Shown: positions 28,082 through 36,726, numbered from the stretch's first letter. The stretch: DNA of 64,000 nucleotides from Planctomycetota bacterium (GCA_028289345.1 JANQQL010000030.1:1-64000), one strand, 5' to 3'. The notes: generated by a model from the letters alone, not told the origin. Translations and numbers: made by a program.

Positions 28082-28149
28082 TTTCTGGCCGGTCACTCCT
28101 CCTCCCAGCGCGTCGGCGGATAACTCTCAACCCGCCCAAGGAGGTCGAC
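28082..28149 (+). promoter_or_regulatory. Conserved 5' leader, copy 1 (before paralogue A)
   Basis: The 68 bases before the start codon contain TTTCTGGCCGGTCAC, the core GCGCGTCGG and the ribosome site AAGGAGG. Similar leaders precede all five paralogues. This copy lacks the CATCCA-CGAA block that the others have after the core. Confidence 0.5.
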
Positions 28150-29547
28150 ATGTTTCCCAAACGCTATTTTGCTCTTGTTTCTGTGATCGCCCTTTCTTTG
28201 TTCCCTGGCATCGCCCGGGGAGAGGACTCGATCCCTCGTTGCCCGCCGTTGTGCCGGTTCGTTGCCACGCCGACCAGCCAAACTACGGAGGCCGGCGGGC
28301 TCGACATCGAGGTTGTCTGGACCGCGTACGTCGGCGAACCCACCGCGACGGTCCTCAACCTCTCGACCGAGGTTCAAATCCAGGTCGGCGACTACTCCGC
28401 GAAGAAAACCGTTCCGGTGTTCGCCAATCCCGGCGCCGGCTACTGTACCGACGGCACCTTTGGCGGACCTTGCGGGACCGGCTCCGTCGACGGTCAGAAC
28501 GTCACACTCCTCCACCTGTCCGAGGACGGGGGCAGTGCCCAGTTCCCTTGGATCACCACTCGCTTTCCCGTCGTCCCCGAAGGGATGTTCGACGAAAACG
28601 ACGTCATCGAGGTCACCCTGACCCCGGCCGCCGGCTCCGATCAAGGGTCCAGCACGGATGGCGACTTCGTCGTCGAACCCATCGTCGATCGCCCGACCTT
28701 CTACGACCGTTCGTTCCGCTCGGTCGATCTGGAGCCGATTCCTGGCACGACCGACCTGTACGACATCGTGGTCGAGTACCAGCTGGCCTACAACACCAGC
28801 ATTCCGCCCGTGGACTTCCGGACCGATCTCGTGATGAACCTCAACGGCGAGAACATGGTGTTCGAGCCGTGGTGCGGACCGTGGATCACCACACCGTCGT
28901 CCCTCTGCGGACAGACCTGCTCCAACGAGACCTGCGCCACGATCAAGTGCGACGGGCAAACCGTTGCCACTTTGACTTGCCAGCCGTACGAGAATGCCTG
29001 GGGTCAGTTCGATTGCGCCTGCGTCAGTGGAGCGATCCAGTACACGATCCCGTCGATCCAACTCTCCCCCAGCGATCGCATCGAGCTTTCCCTCGTCGGC
29101 GCTCCCGGCGCCCTGCCGGAGCCCGCTGGGCTTGACGACGACAGTTGGGTCGTCTGCAGCATCCAGGCGCAGTCGTTGCCGTACGGCCAAGGCAAGGCCG
29201 GAACCCACGGCATGCCGACCCTCGACTCGACCGCGCTGCCCATCCTCGGCCAAGTCAGCGGCATCCAGATGAAGGAAGCCCTTCCGGGCGCACGATCTCT
29301 ACTCATCTACGGTTTTCAGCCCCTCGACATTCCCTTTGACGGTGGTCGGCTCCTCGTCGACCCCGCCGGGATGTTCGTCGTGCCGGCGCCGGTCGCCGCC
29401 GACGGATCGCTCATCCTCGAGAGGCTGCTGCCGGTCGACCCGAGCCTGTGCGGAGTCTCTCTCTTCTATCAGCTGATGGTCCGGGATCCGGGCGCCGCTG
29501 GTCGCTTCGCCATGACCAACGGACTGCAACGAGTCCTCGGTTTCTGA
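28150..29547 (+). CDS. Secreted Cys-rich protein, tandem paralogue A
   Basis: 465 residues, preceded by CAAGGAGG. A signal peptide of about 25 residues ends ARG-ED. Two related beta-domains follow: residues about 40-185 and 200-330. Each has a CG/C pair and ends in a DxIEVxLxPAxGS or DRIELSLVGAPGA strand, which suggests an internal duplication. The second domain has eight Cys (WCG, LCG, QTCSNETC, IKC, LTC, FDCAC). The C-terminal 130 residues (GTHGMPTLDS to NGLQRVLGF) are a beta-domain common on secreted planctomycetal proteins. I do not recognise a named family or an active site. There is no terminator between this gene and paralogue B, 99 bases on. Confidence 0.8.
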   Translation: MFPKRYFALVSVIALSLFPGIARGEDSIPRCPPLCRFVATPTSQTTEAGGLDIEVVWTAYVGEPTATVLNLSTEVQIQVGDYSAKKTVPVFANPGAGYCTDGTFGGPCGTGSVDGQNVTLLHLSEDGGSAQFPWITTRFPVVPEGMFDENDVIEVTLTPAAGSDQGSSTDGDFVVEPIVDRPTFYDRSFRSVDLEPIPGTTDLYDIVVEYQLAYNTSIPPVDFRTDLVMNLNGENMVFEPWCGPWITTPSSLCGQTCSNETCATIKCDGQTVATLTCQPYENAWGQFDCACVSGAIQYTIPSIQLSPSDRIELSLVGAPGALPEPAGLDDDSWVVCSIQAQSLPYGQGKAGTHGMPTLDSTALPILGQVSGIQMKEALPGARSLLIYGFQPLDIPFDGGRLLVDPAGMFVVPAPVAADGSLILERLLPVDPSLCGVSLFYQLMVRDPGAAGRFAMTNGLQRVLGF

Positions 29548-29569
29548 CAGCCAGGTTACCAGCACGAAA

Positions 29570-29646
29570 TTCCGTGGCCGGTCACTTTCCTCTGTGGCGC
29601 GTCGTTGGGCATCCATCAAACTCAGTACTACCCAAAGGAGGTAACC
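29570..29646 (+). promoter_or_regulatory. Conserved 5' leader, copy 2 (before paralogue B)
   Basis: It begins TGGCCGGTCACTTTCC, has GGCGCGTCG and CATCCATCAAACTC, and ends in AAAGGAGG before the ATG at 29647. The whole 99-base gap between A and B is leader, so B may be made from an A-B transcript or its own promoter. Confidence 0.55.
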
Positions 29647-31050
29647 ATGTTTTCCAAACGTAACTTTGTTCTCTCTGCGGCCATTGCCTGTTCGCTGTTC
29701 CCCGGCCTCGCGCGGGGAGAGGACGGGATCCCTCGTTGCCCGTTGGGTCCGACGGGTCGACTCGTGGCCACGGCGACGTCCCAGAATACGGCGGGTAGCG
29801 GAGCCGTCATCGATATCGTCTGGGCCGCGTTCGTCTGCGAGACCAGCGCGACGGTCCTGGATCTTTCGACCGACGTACACATCCAAGTCGGTGACTACTC
29901 CGCCACCAAGACCGTTCGGGTGTTCGCCAACCCCGGCGCTGGCTTCTGCCCCGACGGCAACTACGGCGACTCCTGCGGCACCGGCTCTGTGGACGGTCGC
30001 GAGGTCGCATTGCTCAACCTGTCTGAGGAGAGCGGCTACTCGCAGTTCCCTTGGATGACCACTCGCTTTCTTGACATCCCCGAGGGGATGTACAACGAGG
30101 GAGACCTGATCGAGGTCGCATTGACTCCCACGGAGGGCTCGGAACCCGAGTACCACACGGAAGACGATTTTCTCTCCCAGCCCATCGGAGATGGCCGGCT
30201 CTTCTACGACCGCTCTTTCCGCTCGGTCGAACTGGAGCCGATCCCGGGAACCGTGGATCTCTACGACATCGTCGTCGAGTACCAGCTGGCCTACAACACC
30301 AGCACGCCCCCGTCGGACTTTCGCACCGACATCGTCATGAGCCTCAACGGCCAGAACATGGTGTTCGAGCCGTGGTGCGGCCCTTGGCTGACCACTCCCT
30401 TCTCCATCTGTGGACAGGCGTGCTCGAATGAAACTTGCGCCACGATCACTTGCAACGGGCAGACGGTCGCCACTTTGACCTGCCAGCCGTACGAGAATGC
30501 TTGGGGCCAGTTCGGCTGCGTCTGTGCGAGCGACGCGATCCGCTACACCATCCCTTCGATCCAACTGAAGGCAAGCGACCAGGTCGAGCTTTCGTTGGTC
30601 GCGGCTCCCGGTGCGATGCCAGAACTCCAAGGACTGGACGATGACAGCGTCGTGGTGTGCAGCATTCAGGCTCAGTCGCTGCCGTACGGACAAGGCAAGG
30701 CCGGCACTCACGGCGTGCCGACCCTCGACTCGAGCGCACCGCCGGTCCTCGGTCAGGTCAGCGGAATCCTGATGAAGGAAGCTCTGCCTGGCGCGCGTTC
30801 GCTCCTCATCTACGGTTTTCAACCGCTCGACATTCCCTTTGACGGTGGCCGACTCTTGGTCGATCCCGCCGGTATGTTCGTCGTGCCGGCGCCCGTCGCC
30901 GCCGATGGGTCGCTCAAGCTCGAAAGGCTGCTGCCCGCCAACCCGAGCCTCTGCGGCGTCTCCCTGTTCTATCAGCTGATGTTCCGGGATCCGGGCGCGG
31001 CCGGTCGCTTCGCCATGACCAACGGTCTGGAACGGGTCCTCGGCTTCTAA
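29647..31050 (+). CDS. Secreted Cys-rich protein, tandem paralogue B
   Basis: 467 residues with the same layout as paralogue A: signal peptide, two related beta-domains with the same Cys pattern (CSNETCATITC, YENAWGQFGCVC) and the C-terminal domain ending NGLERVLGF. It is closest to A in the C-terminal third (VVPAPVAADGSL, DPGAAGRFAMTNG). It has a conserved leader upstream and a conserved hairpin downstream. Probably exported and disulfide-bonded. Function not recognised. Confidence 0.8.
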   Translation: MFSKRNFVLSAAIACSLFPGLARGEDGIPRCPLGPTGRLVATATSQNTAGSGAVIDIVWAAFVCETSATVLDLSTDVHIQVGDYSATKTVRVFANPGAGFCPDGNYGDSCGTGSVDGREVALLNLSEESGYSQFPWMTTRFLDIPEGMYNEGDLIEVALTPTEGSEPEYHTEDDFLSQPIGDGRLFYDRSFRSVELEPIPGTVDLYDIVVEYQLAYNTSTPPSDFRTDIVMSLNGQNMVFEPWCGPWLTTPFSICGQACSNETCATITCNGQTVATLTCQPYENAWGQFGCVCASDAIRYTIPSIQLKASDQVELSLVAAPGAMPELQGLDDDSVVVCSIQAQSLPYGQGKAGTHGVPTLDSSAPPVLGQVSGILMKEALPGARSLLIYGFQPLDIPFDGGRLLVDPAGMFVVPAPVAADGSLKLERLLPANPSLCGVSLFYQLMFRDPGAAGRFAMTNGLERVLGF

Positions 31051-31081
31051 TGGCCGTGGCTCCCGCTGCGAATCCACAACA

Positions 31082-31112
31082 AGCCGCTCCTTCCTTCCCG
31101 GGAGGAGCGGCT
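31082..31112 (+). terminator. Conserved terminator hairpin after paralogue B
   Basis: AGCCGCTCC pairs with GGAGCGGCT around a 13-base loop, followed by CTTTCTTGTT. The same stem follows paralogues C, D and E. Being between convergent genes it may also end the selenoprotein transcript. Confidence 0.75.
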
Positions 31113-31183
31113 CTTTCTTGTTGCCAAGAGTCTTTCCCGAAGCGACTCGCAGCGCCGGAATCCATGGCCGGTCACCCGAGCGA

Positions 31184-31741
31184 TCAGGAAGTCGGCGACA
31201 CCTGCAACTCGGTCCAGACCTTCAGGAGTTCTTCGTAACGGCCCCCTGCACCGGCGTGTTCGTGAACGTGGGACCAGACGATTTCGTCCTTCTTCACGAG
31301 AAACCACCCAGACATGCGTAGCGGATTGCCCACGGGGCGGCCAATGCCGTGGCCACCGAACACCGCCTTCATGCCGCTCCACATCACCTGTGGGCCGAAC
31401 AGCTGGCCCACGGTGCCGCGGCGCAGACCGAACGCCTGATAGAGATCCTCGTTCGAATCCGCCACGGCCCGCGCCTCTGGCCAGCGTTCAGAGAAGAACT
31501 GCTCTCCGTCCTCAGGCTTGCCCAAGTGGATCAACATGACCGGAGGGAACTTCGGATCCGCTGCGCGACCGCGCAGCTCCTCGACGTCGCGTCGACAGAA
31601 CGTTCAGCCGAAGTGCCGCAAGAAGACCAGCAGGGTCGGGGTGCTGCCAAGGTTCTCCCCAAGGGTCTTTCGTTGCAGGTTCCGACCTCGGACCGGGCGG
31701 CTCAGGGCTTCGGAGAGGGAAATCGAGTCGGTCATGCTCAT
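31184..31741 (-). CDS. Probable selenoprotein: thioredoxin-fold, AhpC/TSA-like (SelL-related), Sec at residue 46
   Basis: Read through an in-frame TGA at 31606-31604, the gene runs from the ATG at 31741 (or 31735) to a TGA at 31184: 185 residues with Sec46. Before the TGA is LLVFLRHFG and after it TFCRRDVEEL. The AhpC-TSA_2/PRXL2-like family normally reads VFLRHFGCxFCRE, so UGA stands exactly at the first Cys of the CxxC redox pair and Cys49 is the partner. Homology continues on both sides in one frame (MLIHLGKPEDGEQFF, RMSGWFLVKKDEIVWSHVHEHAG). A SECIS-like hairpin lies 26 bases downstream. It lies opposite to paralogues B and C. The likely role is a thiol or peroxide oxidoreductase, but the substrate is unknown. 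A gene-finder sees only the part after 31537. Confidence 0.85.
31560..31577 (-). promoter_or_regulatory. Bacterial SECIS-like hairpin
   Basis: On the mRNA strand a perfect seven-base stem GCUGCGC/GCGCAGC closes a GGUC tetraloop. The loop begins 33 nt after the UGA. Bacterial SECIS elements sit just downstream of the Sec UGA with a G-containing apical loop about 16-37 nt away, and the E. coli fdhF element also has GGUC in its loop. Confidence 0.75.
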
Positions 31742-32097
31742 GCCCGAGGATTCGCGCCCGGCCTTGGACAGGATTCACCGGACGTTTCGGCATCCCCCAT
31801 TCGACCCCGATGGACAAGAGCCTAGCGGTCTCTGGCCCGGGGCAGCCCGAGAGGCACGGACCGCCCCACGGCAGCGCGCTGGTTCCTCGTACGGAGTGCT
31901 GCCAGGGATGGGACGGCTCCCTCGGCGGCGACGACCTCCGCGAGCGGGTCCGGCAAACAACTCCGCTTCGGATCCGAACCGAACCGGTCCCCCGTCCCCG
32001 GGGGCGGCGGAATCTCCGGTTTTCTTTGGCCGCTGCCCCGCGGCTGGGGCGCGTCGGCGGACATCCAGCGAATTCAAGACAGCCCCAGGAGGTCGCC
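31742..32097. other. Intergenic region between the selenoprotein gene and paralogue C
   Basis: 356 bases between divergent genes. The right end (32021-32097) is the conserved leader of paralogue C. The rest is GC-rich with no gene that I can recognise. Confidence 0.45.
32021..32097 (+). promoter_or_regulatory. Conserved 5' leader, copy 3 (before paralogue C)
   Basis: It has TTTCTTTGGCCGC, GGCGCGTCGGCGGACATCCA, GCGAATTC and the ribosome site CAGGAGG before the ATG at 32098. It aligns with copies 2, 4, 5 and 6 through the CATCCA-x-CGAA block. Confidence 0.55.
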
Positions 32098-33489
32098 ATG
32101 CTTTCCAAACGCCATTTCATTTTCTCTGCAGTCCTCGCCTGTTCACTGCTCCCCGGCCGCGCGCGGGGAGATGACGACACCTCTGACTCGCCGGGCATTC
32201 TCTTCTTTGGGGCCACGGACGAGTGCAGGATCGGGGTCGGGCTCGAGATCGACGTCGTCTGGACCGCATTCATCACCGAGCCGAGCGCGACCGTCCGCGA
32301 CTTTTCGGCCGACATTCACGTCCAGGTCGGTGACTACTCCGAAACCAAGACCGTTCGGGTATTCGCCAACCCCGGCGCCGGCTACTGCCCCGACAGTGGT
32401 TTTGGCGATTCCTGCGGCACCGGCTCCGTGGACGGTCAGGACGTGACCCTGATCGACCTGTCCGGGAATGGCAGCTATGTCCAGTTTCCCTGGATCGCGA
32501 CCAGCTTTCCGACCGTCCCCGAGGGGATGTTCGACGCGGATGATCTCATCGAGGTCTCCGTGATTCCCGCGGCTGGCGCCGAGCCGGATCCCGACATGTC
32601 AGACAATTTCGGAGCCCAGCCCCTCGGTGGTGGTCCGATCTTCTACGACCGCACGATTCGCTCCATCGACCTGGAGCCAGTGCCCGGCACCCCGGATCTC
32701 TACGACATCGTCGTCGAGTATCAGCTGGCCTACAACACCATCATGCCCCCCCTGGACTTCCGCACCGACATCGTCATGAACATCAATGGCGAGAACATGG
32801 TGTTCGAACCCTGGTGCGGACCGTGGATCACCACTCCCTCCTCGATCTGTGGACAAGCCTGCTCCAACGAAACTTGCGCCACGATCAAGTGCAACGGAGA
32901 GACCGTCGCCACCCTCACGTGTCAACCGTACGAGAATGCTTGGGCTCAGTTCGACTGCGCTTGCGTGAGCGAGGCGATCCGTTCCACGATCCCGTCCGTC
33001 CAGCTGACGGCGAGCGATCACGTCGAACTCTCGCTCGTCGCTGCTCCCGGTGCGATGCCGGACCCCGAGGGACTGGACGATGACAGCTGGGTGGTCTGCA
33101 GCCTCCAGGCTCAATCGCTTCCGTACGGCCAAGGCAAAGAAGGAACTCACGGCATGCCGACCCTTGACTCCACGGCGCTGCCGATCCTCGGTCAAGTCAG
33201 CGGCATCCACATGAAGGAAGCCTTGCCGGGCGCCCGTTCCATCCTCTTCTACGGGTTTCAGCCACTCGAGGTCCCCTTCGACGGTGGCCGGCTGCTCGTG
33301 GATCCCGCCGGGATGTTCTTCGTTCCCACGCCCATCGCGGCGGACGGATCGCTCACCCTCGAAAGACTGCTGCCAGTCGACCCGAGCCTGTGCGGCGTCT
33401 CCCTCTTCTACCAGCTGATGTTCCGGGATCCGGGAGCGGCCGGTCGCTTCGCCATGACCAATGGGCTGGAGCGTGTTCTTGGGTTCTGA
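32098..33489 (+). CDS. Secreted Cys-rich protein, tandem paralogue C
   Basis: 463 residues of the same layout as A and B, preceded by CAGGAGG. It is mosaic. The first domain (ATDECRIGVGLEIDVVWT, VGDYSETKTVRVFANPG) resembles paralogue D. The second-domain block ENMVFEPWCGPWITTPSS matches A, and the end (DPGAAGRFAMTNG) matches A and B rather than D and E. The Cys set (CGQACSNETCATIKC, FDCAC) is kept. This suggests recombination or gene conversion within the array. Exported; function not recognised. Confidence 0.8.
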   Translation: MLSKRHFIFSAVLACSLLPGRARGDDDTSDSPGILFFGATDECRIGVGLEIDVVWTAFITEPSATVRDFSADIHVQVGDYSETKTVRVFANPGAGYCPDSGFGDSCGTGSVDGQDVTLIDLSGNGSYVQFPWIATSFPTVPEGMFDADDLIEVSVIPAAGAEPDPDMSDNFGAQPLGGGPIFYDRTIRSIDLEPVPGTPDLYDIVVEYQLAYNTIMPPLDFRTDIVMNINGENMVFEPWCGPWITTPSSICGQACSNETCATIKCNGETVATLTCQPYENAWAQFDCACVSEAIRSTIPSVQLTASDHVELSLVAAPGAMPDPEGLDDDSWVVCSLQAQSLPYGQGKEGTHGMPTLDSTALPILGQVSGIHMKEALPGARSILFYGFQPLEVPFDGGRLLVDPAGMFFVPTPIAADGSLTLERLLPVDPSLCGVSLFYQLMFRDPGAAGRFAMTNGLERVLGF

Positions 33490-33519
33490 CCGCGGGAGTT
33501 CTTGCTGCGAATCACAACG

Positions 33520-33549
33520 AGCCGCTCCTTCCGACCCGGAGGAGCGGCT
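33520..33549 (+). terminator. Conserved terminator hairpin after paralogue C
   Basis: Perfect ten-base stem AGCCGCTCCT/AGGAGCGGCT with a ten-base loop, then GTTTCTCTTT. Same hairpin as after B, D and E. It starts 31 bases after the stop codon. Confidence 0.8.
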
Positions 33550-33662
33550 GTTTCTCTTTCGGCAATGGCGTCTGCGCCGTGAACGGTTTGCAAGAAAGGC
33601 GGCGCCGAAGATTTCTCTCCGGCGCCGCGCAAGGCTGAACCAGGTCCGCGACTCTCAGGAGA

Positions 33663-34817
33663 CTAGAAGGGAATCCAAGCCCAGCCAATCACACACGCCA
33701 CCACGCAGTCCTCCTCGATGGCGCGAATCAGTTCGTTGAGGATGGACTGGATCTGCCCCTCGTACCAGGCGTCCAAGTTGGCGAACAAGCCGTTGTAGAT
33801 TTGCTGGATCTGGCTCGTGGAGATGGAATACGCGTCCTCGGCGTTCGAGACGGTCTCTTGATAATGCTCGGTTTCGGAGTCGACGTTGCCATCGTAGTTC
33901 ACGACGGCATCCCCCACGGACCATGAGAAGCCCGCGAATGCTGCACCGATGGCGAGAAGCGCACCGGAAAGCCCCCCCGTCGCGGGAACACTGACCAGTG
34001 CAACCGTCGTGAGGACCGTTGACGCGGTCAACGAGACGGCGACACTGCCCAAAGCCCCTTGCTTCTGCTCCAGATAGTGGGTTGTTGCCGTGTCCTTGGC
34101 CTGATCGAGAATGTCCTGGTGAACCTGAACCGCGGCAGCCAATTCTGCTTCGAGGGTCTCATACTGAGCCTGGTAGGTCGCGAACGCCTGCTGGAGATCG
34201 GCCTCGGCTTCCGCGACCTTCTCGTCAATGCATGCGTCGTCCCAGCAAGACCCAAACACGGGTACCCATGCACCACCTCCGACCACCAACGGTTCAGAAT
34301 CGAGCACCGGATCGGGTGAGAGAAGAGTGCTTTCGTGATCGACAACACCGGTCACGATGAAGTGTCTCGCGAATGGGGGGAGCTCCTGCGAAATGATCAG
34401 CCCCTGAACCCCGATGGCGGTTCCGTCGACGCTCATCTCGGCAATGACACCCGCGTACTCATACCCCGCATCCATCGCGGCTTGGAGATCCGATGCGGAG
34501 ACCTGGTTGGCCACATCCATCGGAGTGGTCTTCGCCGCCATCGTGACGCGCAGATCGAACGAGTACCCGAACTCCGATTGCCCCGAGTACAGGCCAGTGC
34601 CGTTGCGCGTCAACCCTTCGTTGAGCTCGTACACCCAGCCGTCAATGCCATAGGGGACCTCGAACAGCGTCTCGTACACCTCCTGTTGTTCGTACATGAA
34701 ATCGTGTGGCCACGGGGGCACAAGGTTGAAGGGCTGTGCCTTTGCCGAGTCGGAGAAGGCCACGACGCCAAACAACAACGCCAGGAAACCAAGGGTCTTT
34801 CGAATTTGGGAACGCAT
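33663..34817 (-). CDS. Exported protein of unknown function with a coiled coil and a hydrophobic Gly/Ala segment
   Basis: 384 residues with a signal peptide (about residues 1-27, ending AKA) and a good ribosome site (AAGGAGA). The N-terminal half is a beta-rich domain with strands such as GQSEFGYSFDLRVTM. Residues about 205-250 form a coiled coil (EKVAEAEADLQQAFATYQAQYETLEAEL). A hydrophobic Ala/Gly/Val segment follows at about 265-305 (LTASTVLTTVALVSVPATGG), then another helical stretch and a CVVACVIGWAWIPF end. The hydrophobic part and amphipathic helices recall membrane-inserting or colicin-like segments, but I do not recognise a family. It interrupts the paralogue array on the opposite strand between C and D. 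Confidence 0.7.
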   Translation of the reverse strand: MRSQIRKTLGFLALLFGVVAFSDSAKAQPFNLVPPWPHDFMYEQQEVYETLFEVPYGIDGWVYELNEGLTRNGTGLYSGQSEFGYSFDLRVTMAAKTTPMDVANQVSASDLQAAMDAGYEYAGVIAEMSVDGTAIGVQGLIISQELPPFARHFIVTGVVDHESTLLSPDPVLDSEPLVVGGGAWVPVFGSCWDDACIDEKVAEAEADLQQAFATYQAQYETLEAELAAAVQVHQDILDQAKDTATTHYLEQKQGALGSVAVSLTASTVLTTVALVSVPATGGLSGALLAIGAAFAGFSWSVGDAVVNYDGNVDSETEHYQETVSNAEDAYSISTSQIQQIYNGLFANLDAWYEGQIQSILNELIRAIEEDCVVACVIGWAWIPF

Positions 34818-35279
34818 GTGAGTCTCCTTGTGAGTAACGGATGGAATGCTCCTTCACAGGGCTCACGCGAAGAATGGTTGCAGAAAAGTGGATCGAACCA
34901 CTCCATGGAGTTCTCGTACTCCCGGTCATCTCGGGAGCTGGGGGAGAAGCCAGCGGCGAGCGATCGGGGGTTCTCTTGTTCGGCGCAGCGGCGGACGGCG
35001 TGAGAGTCTCGAGTTCGTTGAGAATCAGATGAAAGAAACGGGTGCACAGACCCGCTCGCAAGCCGAACGACTCTCAGACATCTGCCTGGCACGTCCCGCG
35101 TCCAACGATCAGGATTCGGGGGGCTGAGCACCCCGCGCCGAGTTGGGGTGCGCGGGCCCCAGAACGCGCCTTTCCCGCCCCAATTCCGCAGTTTCCGATT
35201 TCCCCTGTCCGCTTACGCCCCTCTTTGGCGCGTCGGTGAGCATCCACCGAACTCGAAAGAAACTCAGAGGAGCCCCGCG
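34818..35279. other. Intergenic region between the 384-residue protein gene and paralogue D
   Basis: 462 bases between divergent genes. The last 81 bases are the leader of paralogue D. The rest contains a GC-rich run near 35115-35160 and no gene that I can support. Confidence 0.45.
35199..35279 (+). promoter_or_regulatory. Conserved 5' leader, copy 4 (before paralogue D)
   Basis: It contains TTTCCCCTGTCCGC, TTGGCGCGTCGGTGAGCATCC, ACCGAACTCGAAAG and the ribosome site AGAGGAG. It shares CATCCACCGAACTCGA exactly with copy 5. Confidence 0.55.
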
Positions 35280-36668
35280 ATGTTTTTCCCCCGGAAGTTC
35301 GCTGTTTCCGCTGCCCTCACGTGCTTGCTCCTTCCCGGCCTCGCGCGGGGGGAAGACGCCTCTCCAGTGGGCGGACAAATCCTGTTCGGATCGACCGACG
35401 ACTGTTCGATCGGAGTGGGACTCAACATCGACGTCATCTGGACCGTGGCCATCGTCGAGCCTGGCGCGACCGTCCGCGACTTTTCGACCGAGATTCACGT
35501 CCAAGTCGGCGACTACTCCGAAACGAAGACCGTTCGGGTGTTTGCGAACCCCGGCGCCGGCTTCTGCCCCAATGGGAACTTTGGCGACTCTTGCGGGACC
35601 GGCTCGATCGACGGTCGAGAAGTCGCCCTGCTGTCCCTCTCCAAGGAAGGTGACTATTCCCAGTTCCCCTGGATCACCACGAGCTTCCCCGTCGTCCCTG
35701 AAGACATGTTCGACGAAAACGACCAGATCGAGGTCACCGTCACTCCAGCCCCTGGCTCGGAGCCCGACGAGGACATGTCGGACAACTTCGTCGCCCAGCC
35801 CATCGGCGGCCCGATCTTCTATGACCGATCGTTCCGCTCGGTCGAGCTCGAGCCGGTTCCGGGCACCCAGAACCTGTTCGATTTGGTCGTCGAGTACCAG
35901 CTGGCGTACAACACGATCATGCCGCCGCTGGACTTCCGGACTGACATCGTCATGAACCTCAACGGCCAAAACATCGTGTTCGAGCCGTGGTGTGGTCCGT
36001 GGCTGATCGACGCCTCGTCTGTTTGTGGGCAGCAGTGCTTCAACGAAACCTGTGCGGTGATCAAGTGCGACGGCCAAACCGTGGCCACCTTGACCTGCCA
36101 GTCCTACGAGAACGCCTGGGGTCAGTTTGGCTGCGCCTGCGTGAGCGGCGCGATCCGTTACACGATCCCTTCCATCCAGCTCAGGGACAGCGATCGACTC
36201 GAACTTTCGCTCGCTGCGGCTCCTGGCGCCATGCCAGACCCCGAAGGCCTGGATCAAGACAGCGTGGTTGTCTGCAGCGACCAGGCTGAGTCCTTGCCCT
36301 ATGGAGAAGGCAAAGCCGGAACGCACGGAATGCCGACTCTCGACTCCACCGCACTTCCGCTCCTCGGCCAGGTCAGCGGAATCCTGATGAAGGAAGCCCT
36401 GCCCGGCGCACGTTCGGTCCTCTTTTACGGGTTCCAGCCGCTGGACGCCCCCTTCGACGGCGGCCGACTCCTCGTCGACCCCGCCGGAGTGTTCTTCGTC
36501 CCGACGCCGGTCGCCGCCGACGGCACGCTCACCCTCGAGAGATTCCTGCCGGCCAACCCGAGCCTGTGCGGCGTCTCCCTCTTCTACCAGCTGATGTTCC
36601 GGGACCCGGGCGTGGCCACGGGCCGTCTCGCCATGACCAACGGCCTGGAACGGGTTCTCGGTTTCTAG
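35280..36668 (+). CDS. Secreted Cys-rich protein, tandem paralogue D
   Basis: 462 residues with signal peptide (ends ARG-ED), the two related beta-domains and the C-terminal beta-domain. It is closest to paralogue E: both end DPGVATGRLAMTNG, have AESLPYG and use DQDSVVVCSDQAE where A-C have DDDSxVVCSxQAQ. In the Cys block one Ser is Phe (QQCFNETC), but the Cys positions are unchanged. Preceded by the conserved leader and followed by the conserved hairpin. Function not recognised. Confidence 0.8.
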   Translation: MFFPRKFAVSAALTCLLLPGLARGEDASPVGGQILFGSTDDCSIGVGLNIDVIWTVAIVEPGATVRDFSTEIHVQVGDYSETKTVRVFANPGAGFCPNGNFGDSCGTGSIDGREVALLSLSKEGDYSQFPWITTSFPVVPEDMFDENDQIEVTVTPAPGSEPDEDMSDNFVAQPIGGPIFYDRSFRSVELEPVPGTQNLFDLVVEYQLAYNTIMPPLDFRTDIVMNLNGQNIVFEPWCGPWLIDASSVCGQQCFNETCAVIKCDGQTVATLTCQSYENAWGQFGCACVSGAIRYTIPSIQLRDSDRLELSLAAAPGAMPDPEGLDQDSVVVCSDQAESLPYGEGKAGTHGMPTLDSTALPLLGQVSGILMKEALPGARSVLFYGFQPLDAPFDGGRLLVDPAGVFFVPTPVAADGTLTLERFLPANPSLCGVSLFYQLMFRDPGVATGRLAMTNGLERVLGF

Positions 36669-36694
36669 CAGCTGCGTCTTCTTCGAGTCACCGG

Positions 36695-36726
36695 GAGCCG
36701 CTCCCTCCTTCTCGGGGGAGCGGCTC
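36695..36726 (+). terminator. Conserved terminator hairpin after paralogue D
   Basis: Eleven-base stem GAGCCGCTCCC/GGGAGCGGCTC with a short loop, followed by TTCCTTTG. It starts 27 bases after the stop codon. Confidence 0.8.

Noticed and set aside
28093..29253. Minus-strand open frames opposite each of the five paralogues
   Set aside because: They mirror the conserved plus-strand genes codon for codon, have no ribosome sites and are rich in Arg, Asp and Val as expected for GC-rich antisense frames.
31512..32315. Long minus-strand open frame across the start of the selenoprotein gene and paralogue C
   Set aside because: Its translation is Arg/Pro/Ser-rich without homology and overlaps paralogue C and the selenoprotein gene in other frames.
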